Position numbers and translations under genes: made by a program. This document shows, one piece after another, positions 1 to 6,385 of a DNA stretch of 14,980 bases. Within the stretch, counting starts at the first letter, position 1, and the number at the start of each line of letters is the position of its first letter. The stretch lies in contig JBMNVK010000060.1 of NCBI GenBank assembly GCA_050946755.1, forward strand, positions 1 through 14,980, in the 5' to 3' direction. Below the pieces are notes generated by a model that saw nothing but the letters and a program-made list of their open reading frames with translations, ran no database searches and had not been told where the DNA came from. The DNA is from Aminivibrio sp050946755. Its GTDB lineage: Bacteria; Synergistota; Synergistia; Synergistales; Aminobacteriaceae.

Positions 1-25
1 ATCATCGCCTTTTGATGAAAGTCAT

Positions 26-101
26 GCGCCTGTAGCTCAGTGGATAGAGTATCGGCCTCCGGAGCCGAGGGTCCGGCGTTCGAGTCGCCGCAGGCGCGCC
101 A
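26..101 (+). tRNA. tRNA-Arg (anticodon CCG), CCA encoded
   Basis: Folds as a complete cloverleaf. The acceptor stem is GCGCCTG (26-32) with CAGGCGC (91-97), followed by discriminator G98 and an encoded CCA (99-101). The anticodon stem TCGGC/GCCGA (52-56/64-68) encloses the loop CTCCGGA, giving anticodon CCG at 59-61, which reads CGG arginine codons. The T arm is CGGCG/CGCCG (74-78/86-90) with loop TTCGAGT. A terminator follows 12 bases later. No second copy of the tRNA 3' end is visible in the window, so there is no sign of an integration event at this tRNA. Confidence 0.96.
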
Positions 102-112
102 TATTGAGGTTT

Positions 113-141
113 AAAGCCGGGGATTCCCCGGCTTTATTTTT
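113..141 (+). terminator. Intrinsic terminator after tRNA-Arg
   Basis: A perfect 10-bp stem, AAAGCCGGGG (113-122) with CCCCGGCTTT (126-135), and a 3-base loop, followed by a T-rich tail (ATTTTT, 136-141). It ends the tRNA transcript. The next gene starts 29 bases downstream with no obvious promoter between, so it may depend on read-through. Confidence 0.88.
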
Positions 142-169
142 AATTGAACCGCCATGGTGAAAAGGGGCG

Positions 170-1369
170 ATGAGGTTGACATTCAATACGGCTGTTCTGG
201 AGATAGTCTCCGGAGACGAGAAAAAAAAGAAATTTTCCCTGCTCCTGGCGGGGGGCGAATTCCATCCGTCGGGAGGGGGCCAGCCCGGCGACTCCGGGGT
301 GCTTAGGGCTGAAGGTTTTTTCTTCGTGGTGGAGGATACAGAAAAACACCCCCGGGGTACGGTGGTCACGGGAGAGGCCAGGACAGGGCTCCCGACTCCG
401 GGAATGAAAGTGGAAGGGGAAGTGGACAGAAAGAGGCATACCCTCCTCTCACGGATGCATACAGGGGAACATATTTTGACGAGGGCCCTGGAGGACGCCT
501 ATCCCGGGGTCAGGATTCAAAAGGTGAATATAGATCCTCATGAAAGTACCGTCTATCTTAGCTGGGATGGTGACCTGGACTGGGACATGCTCTTTTGCGC
601 CGAAAAAGAGGGAAATAGAATAGTGGAGGAGAACCGGTCCGTAGATACGCAGCTTCTTCCCAGAGATGAGGCACGGCAGCTGCCGGGAATCAAAGGCCTA
701 TGGGACAGAATATCCGGCGACGCGGTGAGAGTTGTACAGATCCCTGGTTTTGACACCATCGCCTGCTCCGGAAGCCATGTGGCCTCAACGGGGGAGGTGG
801 GGGACCTTTTCATCACTGGTTACAACGGAAGTTCGCCGGACTGGGAGTTCAGGTTTTCGGTGGATGGAGGGCCTCTCAGGCAGGAGTACAGTGAAATGTC
901 CCGCAGGCTTCACAGGCTTGTAGGCTGCAGGCTCCATGAGATGGACCGGGTTGTCGCCGGATTTCAGGAGGATAATACCCGGCTCAGGAAGATGATGGAA
1001 AAAGCCGCCCAATATTTTGTCATCCCTGCCCGGGATCACTTCGGAGAGAAGGGAACCGTCTCCACTGCGGTCATGCCGGGCATTTCAAGGGACCTGGCCG
1101 CCTCTGCTGCAAAGAAATGGTCTGAGGCTCATCCCGACAGAATACTGGTCCTCCTTCTTCCTGATCAGGATGACAGCGCAGGGTCCTTCCTGGTTTACGG
1201 CGGCAAAAATACGGAAACGGATCTCTCCGGCCTCATTAAAGAAAGCCCCTCCCTGTCAGCGAGGGGAGGAGGCAGGAGGGACTGGCTTAACGGCGTGTCC
1301 CCGGTGATGTGCGCGGATGCCTGGGCAGAGGCCGTAAAGCTGCACATTGAAAAAAAGAGGGGCTCATAG
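170..1369 (+). CDS. Alanyl-tRNA editing protein (AlaX-like) with DHHA1 domain
   Basis: A 399-residue free-standing relative of the editing half of alanyl-tRNA synthetase, expected to hydrolyse mischarged Ser- or Gly-tRNA(Ala) in the cytosol. Residues 1-85 form the AlaX N-terminal barrel with the GGGQPGDSG-type loop (35-43). The two zinc motifs of the editing core are present: HTGEH (97-101, HxxxH) and CSGSH (199-203, CxxxH). Residues 240-282 look like a helical or coiled-coil linker. The C-terminus resembles DHHA1, with a glycine-rich stretch ARGGGRRDW (364-372). No aminoacylation domain is present, so it is not alaS. The ATG at 170 sits only 2 bases behind an AAAAGGGG Shine-Dalgarno; the in-frame TTG at 176 has better spacing (8 bases) and could be the true start. 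It is convergent with the TAXI gene. The family is clear; tRNA specificity (Ser versus Gly) cannot be read here. Confidence 0.9.
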   Translation: MRLTFNTAVLEIVSGDEKKKKFSLLLAGGEFHPSGGGQPGDSGVLRAEGFFFVVEDTEKHPRGTVVTGEARTGLPTPGMKVEGEVDRKRHTLLSRMHTGEHILTRALEDAYPGVRIQKVNIDPHESTVYLSWDGDLDWDMLFCAEKEGNRIVEENRSVDTQLLPRDEARQLPGIKGLWDRISGDAVRVVQIPGFDTIACSGSHVASTGEVGDLFITGYNGSSPDWEFRFSVDGGPLRQEYSEMSRRLHRLVGCRLHEMDRVVAGFQEDNTRLRKMMEKAAQYFVIPARDHFGEKGTVSTAVMPGISRDLAASAAKKWSEAHPDRILVLLLPDQDDSAGSFLVYGGKNTETDLSGLIKESPSLSARGGGRRDWLNGVSPVMCADAWAEAVKLHIEKKRGS

Positions 1370-1375
1370 CCCCTC
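1350..1375 (-). terminator. Intrinsic terminator of the TAXI receptor gene
   Basis: Read on the minus strand, GAGGGGC and GCCCCTC (plus-strand 1369-1375 and 1357-1363) form a 7-bp stem with a 5-base loop, followed by seven Ts (1350-1356). The plus strand has no T-tract after the stem, so it works in one direction only. The hairpin lies inside the last codons of the editing gene, and that gene's TAG stop (1367-1369) falls at the loop/stem junction. Confidence 0.85.
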
Positions 1376-1377
1376 GC

Positions 1378-2334
1378 CTAGTCAGTTTCCGGTATAGTCA
1401 TGTCTTTTTCCCTGTAGAATTTCGCCGCACCAGGGTGAACCGGTATGCTGGCGCCGTCAAGGGCTTTTTCCATCTTGATGTAATCAGCCTGGGGATGGGC
1501 CTTGCGAAGATCAGAGACGTTTTCCCAGAAGGCTTTTGTAAAGCTGTATACTACTTCGTCGGACAGGGCCGCATCGCAGACAAGCATGGCCAGAACAGCC
1601 GGAGTCGCCACATCATGGTCAACTCCCCTGTACGTTCCGGCAGGAATGGTATCCTTGACGAAGAAGGGAAATTCCTCCTGCAGAGAGGCCAAAAAATCAT
1701 CACTGAAGCTCAGCAGGCTGATATCCCTGGTTGCGGCCAGATCGGTAATGGAGGATGTAGGATAGCCGGCAACCACGAATCCGGCATCAAGGTGACCGTC
1801 CTTGAAGTTCTGGGTGGTGCTGTTGAAGTCCAGAAAATCGGCGCTCAGATCCCCCATATGCATCCCGGCCACTTTTAAGATAGCGCTTACATCGCCGAGC
1901 ACTCCGGAATCAGGGGCTCCAACGGAAACTCTTTTTCCTCTTAAATCCTCGACATCCGAAATTTCAGCGTCCTTCATATATATGCAGTGGACATGCTCCG
2001 GGTAAAGGGAGGCTACCACCCTTATGTTTTCATGTCTTTCAGTGAAGGGGGCCATCCCCTTCCAGGCCCAGTAGGCTACGTCATTCTGCGCCAGGGCCAT
2101 ATCAACCTGCCCTGCAGAAATAAGCTTGATATTGGCAGAAGAGGCATTGCCCGTCTCGGACGTTACCTGCAGGTCGGATACGTTTTTGCTTATAATATCA
2201 GCTATTGCGCCTCCCAGGGGATAGTATGTACCTCCCGTTCCTCCCGTAGCTATATATAGAAAGGTCCCGGCTGCATGAACGGGCGAAACGGATAGTGCCA
2301 GAACTAGCGCAACGACAAGGCTGATCTTCTTCAT
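1378..2334 (-). CDS. TAXI-family TRAP transporter solute-binding receptor
   Basis: A 318-residue secreted binding protein of the TAXI class of TRAP transporters, expected to capture a small organic acid or amino acid such as glutamate outside the membrane and deliver it to a DctQM-type permease. Residues 1-21 are a signal peptide (MKK, hydrophobic core, cut near VHA/A). Family hallmarks are GGTGGTYYPLGG (31-42), the Q83-N84-D85 binding-site region and IPVHPGAAKFYREK near the end (297-310). The length is normal for the family. The start ATG is preceded by GAGGAGGG at good spacing. No permease gene (usually a 4TM-12TM fusion) lies next to it, and a terminator follows at once, so the membrane partner must be elsewhere. 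The substrate is unknown. It is transcribed divergently from the HutP-family gene. Confidence 0.93.
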   Translation of the reverse strand: MKKISLVVALVLALSVSPVHAAGTFLYIATGGTGGTYYPLGGAIADIISKNVSDLQVTSETGNASSANIKLISAGQVDMALAQNDVAYWAWKGMAPFTERHENIRVVASLYPEHVHCIYMKDAEISDVEDLRGKRVSVGAPDSGVLGDVSAILKVAGMHMGDLSADFLDFNSTTQNFKDGHLDAGFVVAGYPTSSITDLAATRDISLLSFSDDFLASLQEEFPFFVKDTIPAGTYRGVDHDVATPAVLAMLVCDAALSDEVVYSFTKAFWENVSDLRKAHPQADYIKMEKALDGASIPVHPGAAKFYREKDMTIPETD

Positions 2335-2401
2335 GGCAAAGCCCTCCTCTGAATGCCGTAATCAGAAAGTTGCTGTATTATCCCTTTATCGAGTGAAGTT
2401 A

Positions 2402-2430
2402 AGTATAGATCACAACCGCGGGGCTTTCAA
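2402..2430 (-). promoter_or_regulatory. Predicted sigma-70-type promoter for the TAXI receptor gene
   Basis: On the minus strand, -35 TTGAAA (plus 2425-2430) and -10 TATACT (plus 2402-2407) are separated by exactly 17 bp, each matching consensus at 5 or 4 of 6 positions. This predicts a start near 2395 and a leader of about 60 bases before the ATG at 2334. Confidence 0.65.
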
Positions 2431-2474
2431 GACATTGCCTGACATTTTTTAAATTCTGTTTATGCCCTGAAGAA

Positions 2475-2503
2475 GTGACTCTTTAATCCTATTCATTTAT
2501 AAT
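2475..2503 (+). promoter_or_regulatory. Predicted sigma-70-type promoter for the HutP-family gene
   Basis: -35 GTGACT (2475-2480) and a perfect -10 TATAAT (2498-2503) are separated by 17 bp. This predicts a transcript starting near 2510, about 30 bases before the GTG start. It is divergent from the TAXI promoter, with about 45 bp between the two -35 boxes, enough space for a shared operator although none could be identified. Confidence 0.65.
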
Positions 2504-2540
2504 GAACATCAGAATTGACAAGGAAAGGAGCTGAGGGTTT

Positions 2541-3143
2541 GTGATCTGGAAAAAAATATTCAACGCCCCCAAGGAAGGGATGGAGGATGAGGTGGAGGAG
2601 ATTGCCTCTGGTGAGAATGACTTTGGGGCAGATAGTACTGAATCCGGGGAGGCAGCGAGGCCTGACAGGGCTGCTCCCAAGAACAGAGAAAAAGAAGGGA
2701 AGGGCGTAGAGCTCAGCCTGAGTATCCGTATTGACGATGAAAGTCAGGTGGGAAGAGCCGCCCTCCTTTTGGCGGCCACTACAAGCAATGAGACAGAGCA
2801 GAAGTTTAAGGACGACCTGTCTTCCATGGGCTGGAGGTCTGTAGCCACAGAAGTAGGGGGTCTAGTGGGCGATCTTCCCCCCAAGATCACCAGGGCGCTG
2901 GTGGGGGCTTCCCTCAATGCCGGGGTTGTGGAGAAGAAGCGAAATGAAATGCACGCCCTCATGCATGCCGCCCTTGAGGCTCTGGAGGGATTTCTGACCA
3001 CAGGGATGCTCGAGGCCAGCATAGGAGCCAAAATTGCCATTGTAAGAAACAGCCGGTGGATATCCGTGGCAGTCATGGGAGACACGGCCTATCATGCAGT
3101 GGCCCATCACGAGAGGTGCGGTCTTGGTGTGATGCACATCTGA
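2541..3143 (+). CDS. HutP-family RNA-binding regulator with N-terminal extension
   Basis: A 200-residue protein whose residues about 68-200 match HutP, the Bacillus hut antiterminator that binds L-histidine and Mg2+ and then mRNA. Matching blocks are EMHALMHAALEALEG (136-150, compare ESHALYHATMEALHG in B. subtilis), AKIAIVRN plus WISVAV (163-178), and HERCGLGVMHI at the end (compare HETFGVGINHI). The three histidines that hold the metal in HutP (73, 77, 138 there) are kept as H138, H142 and H190. Residues 1-60 are an acidic, Pro/Ala/Lys-containing tail not found in the roughly 150-residue Bacillus protein. GTG is the start, behind AAAGGAG (2524-2530) and GAGGG (2533-2537). No hut genes lie nearby; its neighbour is the divergent TAXI receptor. 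Target RNA and ligand are not known. I saw no run of NAG triplets at 4-base spacing close by. Confidence 0.85.
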   Translation: MIWKKIFNAPKEGMEDEVEEIASGENDFGADSTESGEAARPDRAAPKNREKEGKGVELSLSIRIDDESQVGRAALLLAATTSNETEQKFKDDLSSMGWRSVATEVGGLVGDLPPKITRALVGASLNAGVVEKKRNEMHALMHAALEALEGFLTTGMLEASIGAKIAIVRNSRWISVAVMGDTAYHAVAHHERCGLGVMHI

Positions 3144-3276
3144 TTTCAGGAGATTCGTCCGGTTTTATTTCTCTATTGCGCATAAAGCCTCTTGCACGGT
3201 CAACCTTCCTGTGATAAAGTCTTTTTTTGTTTGGTGATACACACCAGTCACGATTTCCTTCGGAGGTGTCTTATAG
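3144..3276 (+). other. Intergenic region before rpmE, weak promoter candidate
   Basis: Holds no gene that I can support. A possible but poor promoter is TTGCAC (3192-3197) with TAAAGT (3215-3220) at 17-bp spacing. A weak 5-bp stem CACGG/CTGTG (3195-3199/3209-3213) lies before a run of seven Ts (3222-3228) and could be a poor terminator for the HutP-family gene. A small hairpin TGGTG/CACCA (3232-3236/3242-3246) sits just before the rpmE Shine-Dalgarno. Confidence 0.25.
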
Positions 3277-3519
3277 ATGAAAAAGGATATCCATCCTGAG
3301 TACGGAAAGTGCTCCGTGGCCTGCGCCTGCGGAAATACTTTTGAAACCCGCTCTACCAGTGATGAAATCAGAGTTGGAGTCTGCTCCTCCTGCCACCCTT
3401 TCTTCACCGGAAGAAGGGGCAGCAGAGTACTTGCCGAGGCAGGAAGGCTCGAAAAGTTCCAGAGAAAATACGAGGGTGTCGATTACGGTCAGAGAATGAC
3501 GTCCGAGGAAGAGGAGTAG
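3277..3519 (+). CDS. rpmE: 50S ribosomal protein L31 (zinc-binding form)
   Basis: An 80-residue protein of the large ribosomal subunit, located at the central protuberance bridge to the small subunit. It has the classic L31 start MKKDIHPEYG, a zinc ribbon with C16, C18, C36 and C39, and the CHPFFTG motif (39-45). All four cysteines present means this is the zinc (C+) form rather than the zinc-free paralogue made under zinc starvation. The tail after residue 65 is acidic (TSEEEE) and a little longer than in E. coli. The Shine-Dalgarno GGAGGTG (3262-3268) stands 8 bases before the ATG. It ends a transcript at a strong terminator and precedes thyX. Confidence 0.97.
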   Translation: MKKDIHPEYGKCSVACACGNTFETRSTSDEIRVGVCSSCHPFFTGRRGSRVLAEAGRLEKFQRKYEGVDYGQRMTSEEEE

Positions 3520-3556
3520 CAGGCGACCTCAAAAGCCTGTCTGCTGCGTCAGATTT

Positions 3557-3604
3557 CAGCCGGAGCCGCATCCCTGATGCGACGCTGGCTGTTTTTTATT
3601 TTTT
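3557..3604 (+). terminator. Intrinsic terminator after rpmE
   Basis: CAGCC (3557-3561) pairs with GGCTG (3587-3591), and CGCATC (3567-3572) pairs with GATGCG (3576-3581) around the loop CCT; the middle has two mismatches. Directly after comes TTTTTTATTTTTT (3592-3604). It separates rpmE from the thyX operon. Confidence 0.88.
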
Positions 3605-3650
3605 GGCGGCCGGACCGGCCTGTCACAGGACACCCCGGTCTGGCTCCGCC
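3605..3650 (+). other. Nested GC-rich hairpin in the thyX leader
   Basis: Outer stem GGCGG/CCGCC (3605-3609/3646-3650). Middle stem C3610 to G3618 pairs with C3635 to G3643 (9 bp, one G-T wobble). The inner hairpin CCTG/CAGG (3619-3622/3626-3629) has a TCA loop. The only unpaired parts are ACACC (3630-3634) and CT (3644-3645). No T-tract follows, so it is not a terminator. It ends 6 bases before the GGGG of the thyX Shine-Dalgarno (3656-3659). Its function is unknown; it could be a translation-control leader or a short repeated element. Confidence 0.55.
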
Positions 3651-3670
3651 TGAAAGGGGAATCGGATAAA

Positions 3671-4372
3671 ATGTCCTGCCGCGTTCTTATGTTGGCATCA
3701 ACCCCGTCCCCGGATGCCGTGGTGGCTGCTGCAGCAAGAATCTGCTACAGTGATGCCTCCGCTGCTGATCTTTTTGAGGATGAGTCCAGGGAAAAAAGCG
3801 CCGGACTTATCGCCCATCTGTGGAGCAGCGGCCATTACTCTCCCTTTGAACACGCCTCCTTTACCTTTGCCATCGACGGACTGAGCCGGGTAGCGTCCCA
3901 CCAGCTGGTGAGGCATAGAATCGCATCCTTCAGCCAGCAGAGCCAGAGGTATGTGGGTATGTCCGACACGGATGTTATCCTACCGCCCTCCATAGCAGCA
4001 AACCCGGATCTGACTGAGAAATTCAGAGATCTCGCCGGTGAAATACACCGATTCTATTCGGAGATGACCAGGGCGGGCATTCCCAGGGAGGACGCCCGGT
4101 TCATTCTGCCTCACGGATGGTCCACCCGGCTTGTCATGACCATGAATGCCCGGGAGCTGCACCACTTCTTTACAGTGCGCCTCTGCAGACGGGCCCAGTG
4201 GGAGATCAGGGATCTGGCCCGGAAAATGCTCCGGATAGTCAGAGAGGAGGCCCCTCTACTGTTTAAAACTGCAGGCCCTACCTGCGTGGTGGCAGGAGAA
4301 TGCAGGGAGATCCATCCCTGCGGACAGCCCTTTGCGTCCGTGGAAGATATCTTAAGCGAGGAAGATCTTTAA
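3671..4372 (+). CDS. thyX: Flavin-dependent thymidylate synthase ThyX
   Basis: A 233-residue FAD enzyme that makes dTMP from dUMP using methylene-tetrahydrofolate and NADPH, replacing ThyA. The ThyX signature RHRxxSxxxxSxR is intact: R81, H82, R83, S86, S91 and R93. Other family features are SPFEHASFTF (57-66), the substrate-side NARELHHFF (159-167) and R170. Length is typical. The ATG lies 11 bases after the GGGG of AAAGGGGA, a loose spacing, and directly behind the nested hairpin, so translation may be structure-sensitive. The next gene begins 2 bases after the stop codon, making thyX the likely first gene of a thyX-DUF1385-prfA-prmC operon. Confidence 0.97.
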   Translation: MSCRVLMLASTPSPDAVVAAAARICYSDASAADLFEDESREKSAGLIAHLWSSGHYSPFEHASFTFAIDGLSRVASHQLVRHRIASFSQQSQRYVGMSDTDVILPPSIAANPDLTEKFRDLAGEIHRFYSEMTRAGIPREDARFILPHGWSTRLVMTMNARELHHFFTVRLCRRAQWEIRDLARKMLRIVREEAPLLFKTAGPTCVVAGECREIHPCGQPFASVEDILSEEDL

Positions 4373-4373
4373 T

Positions 4374-5309
4374 ATGAAGACAGAAAAAGTTGCAGCTGCC
4401 CTTTTGACGGCCCTCGCGGGGGCATCCCCCGACCGGCGGATTCCTGTAGGCGGGCAGGCTGTCATAGAGGGGGTCCTGATGAAGGGATCATCCAGATGGG
4501 GCCTTTCCATAAGGCGCCCCGACGGCGAAATCGAGAGCGAATCCTGGGGGCTCAAATCCTGGACAACCTCCATGCCGTGGAAACTGCCCCTTATCCGGGG
4601 GGTGGTCACCATGGTTGAGATGATGACCGTCGGCTTTAAAGCCCTGGATAAATCCGCTAAAATCGCCGTAGGCGAGGAAGATTCAATCACCTTTAAAGAA
4701 ATGGCCATTACCGTGGCAATCGCCATACTGGCAGTGGTGGGGCTGTTTATCGCCCTGCCCCTGTGGACGTCCGATCTGGCGGCAGGCCGGTGGGGACTTT
4801 CCGCCACGGGCAAAAATGTACTGGAGGGCTGCATAAGGGGAGTTGTATTCATTGCCTACGTGGGGGGGATAGGCCTCTGGGGCGAGATACGCCAGGTGTT
4901 CCGGTATCACGGAGCAGAGCACAAGACCATAAATGCCTATGAGGCAGGCGCTCCCATGACTGTTGAGAGCATAAAAAAATACTCCAGGATACATCCCAGA
5001 TGCGGCACATCCTTCCTGCTTATTGTGGTTGCAGTCAGCATCCTTGTCTTCTCTTTGGCCGGAGCAGGCTCCATCCTATGGCGTATAGGCAGCAGAGTCG
5101 TGCTTCTGCCCCTGGTTATGGGCATATCCTACGAGATAATCCGGGGAGCGTCCTGCTCAGGGACTTTTGGCCGGGCTTTGATGTGGCCGGCAATGACCCT
5201 TCAGTATCTTACGACCAGAGAGCCGGATGAAGGGCAGATTGAGGTGGCTCTCACGTCCCTGGAGACGGCCTTTCAGAGAAAATTTGAGAAAACCCCGGAG
5301 GAAGACTGA
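4374..5309 (+). CDS. DUF1385 (YqhQ-like) membrane protein
   Basis: A 311-residue integral membrane protein of the DUF1385/YqhQ family; its biochemical role is not known. Family blocks are GGQAVIEGVLMKG (26-38), RYHGAEHKTINAYE (177-190), HPRCGTSF (207-214), LPLVMGISYE (245-254) and the GxFGR region (263-267). Hydrophobic stretches at about 110-133, 155-172, 212-236 and 241-257 suggest four membrane passes. The conserved His/Glu/Cys residues (H179, E182, H183, H207, C210) look like a metal or catalytic site, which is my inference. The gene starts one base after thyX, with GAGGAAG in the thyX tail as Shine-Dalgarno, and its stop overlaps the prfA start by 1 base. Placement just before prfA-prmC is common in other bacteria. 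Confidence 0.93.
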   Translation: MKTEKVAAALLTALAGASPDRRIPVGGQAVIEGVLMKGSSRWGLSIRRPDGEIESESWGLKSWTTSMPWKLPLIRGVVTMVEMMTVGFKALDKSAKIAVGEEDSITFKEMAITVAIAILAVVGLFIALPLWTSDLAAGRWGLSATGKNVLEGCIRGVVFIAYVGGIGLWGEIRQVFRYHGAEHKTINAYEAGAPMTVESIKKYSRIHPRCGTSFLLIVVAVSILVFSLAGAGSILWRIGSRVVLLPLVMGISYEIIRGASCSGTFGRALMWPAMTLQYLTTREPDEGQIEVALTSLETAFQRKFEKTPEED

Positions 5310-6385
5310 TGAGATATCTTGCCAGGCTCGAGACCCTGGAGAAGGATTTTGAGGCAATTGAGGCCAAAATGGCCTCCCCTTCCCTTCAGGGCGATTTAAA
5401 AGAGCTGCAAAGCCTCGCCAAGAGACACTCCCAATTGGGACCAGTGGTGGAAAAATACCGGGAGTACAGCAGGATAGCGGCTGAAATCGAGGACGCCAAA
5501 AGTCTTGCGGGGGGAACTGACCCTGAACTTGTCCAGCTTGCCGAGGAGGAGATCCGGCTGCTTGAGCCTGCCCTGGAGGAGCTGGAGCAGGAGATCAAAG
5601 TCCTACTTCTTCCTACGGACCCCAACGATGAAAAGAGCGTAGTCCTTGAGATCAGGGGAGGAGCGGGGGGAGAGGAGGCCGCCCTCTTTGCGGCGGACCT
5701 GTTCCGCATGTACACCCGCTTTGCGGAGCGGGAGGGCTGGAAAATAGAGATCCTCGACTACAACGAAACAGGCATTGGCGGCTACAAGGAGGTTATCTTC
5801 AGGATAGACGGAAGGGGCGCCTACAGCAAACTGAAGTTTGACAGCGGAGTCCACCGGGTCCAGAGAGTGCCCACTACGGAGGCGGGAGGGCGGATTCACA
5901 CCTCCACGGCCACGGTAGCCGTACTCCCCGAGGCGGACGACGTGGACGTCGAAATAAACGGAGAAGATCTTAAAATTGACACCTACAGGGCGAGCGGCGC
6001 CGGAGGCCAGCACGTGAATATGACCGATTCCGCCGTCCGGATAACCCATATCCCCTCCGGAATAGTGGTCACCTGTCAGGACGAAAGGTCCCAGATCAAG
6101 AACAGGGCCAAGGCCATGGCCTATCTCAGGGCAAAGCTCTACGACGCTGAACAGCAGAGGCAGAAGGACGAGCTTGCCTCTGAAAGACGGGGCCAGATAG
6201 GAACCGGCGACAGATCTGAGAGGATCCGCACGTACAACTTCTCTCAGAACAGGATCACTGACCACAGGATAGGGACAACCCTCTACAAGCTCGACCAGTA
6301 TCTCGACGGGGATCTTTACGACCTCATCGAGGCTATGACCCTGGCGGATCAGACGGAAAGGCTTCACTCCCTGGAGGAGGTATGA
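5309..6385 (+). CDS. prfA: Peptide chain release factor 1
   Basis: A 358-residue class I release factor that reads UAA and UAG and triggers peptide release on the ribosome. The RF1 stop-codon tripeptide (PxT) is PTT at 188-190, within RVQRVPTTEAGGRIHTS. The catalytic GGQ is at 232-234, in RASGAGGQHVN, and the glutamine is the substrate of the next gene's product. Domain 1 (about 1-105) is helical and rich in Glu/Lys, as usual. The PxT motif and the lack of a programmed frameshift separate it from prfB. It starts on the TGA of the upstream gene (TGATG) with GGAGGAAG in front, and overlaps prmC by 4 bases. Confidence 0.98.
   Translation: MRYLARLETLEKDFEAIEAKMASPSLQGDLKELQSLAKRHSQLGPVVEKYREYSRIAAEIEDAKSLAGGTDPELVQLAEEEIRLLEPALEELEQEIKVLLLPTDPNDEKSVVLEIRGGAGGEEAALFAADLFRMYTRFAEREGWKIEILDYNETGIGGYKEVIFRIDGRGAYSKLKFDSGVHRVQRVPTTEAGGRIHTSTATVAVLPEADDVDVEINGEDLKIDTYRASGAGGQHVNMTDSAVRITHIPSGIVVTCQDERSQIKNRAKAMAYLRAKLYDAEQQRQKDELASERRGQIGTGDRSERIRTYNFSQNRITDHRIGTTLYKLDQYLDGDLYDLIEAMTLADQTERLHSLEEV

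Noticed and set aside
26..101. tRNA gene as an integration (att) site
   Set aside because: No repeat of the tRNA 3' end, integrase or foreign-looking segment is in the window.
2335..2395. HutP-type NAG triplet array in the TAXI leader
   Set aside because: A few NAG triplets occur, but not three in a row at 4-base spacing, so a binding site is not supported.
5603..6367. Long open frame on the minus strand (about 254 codons) opposite prfA
   Set aside because: prfA carries PxT and GGQ motifs over the same stretch; the antisense frame has no known motif or Shine-Dalgarno-supported start that I could see.
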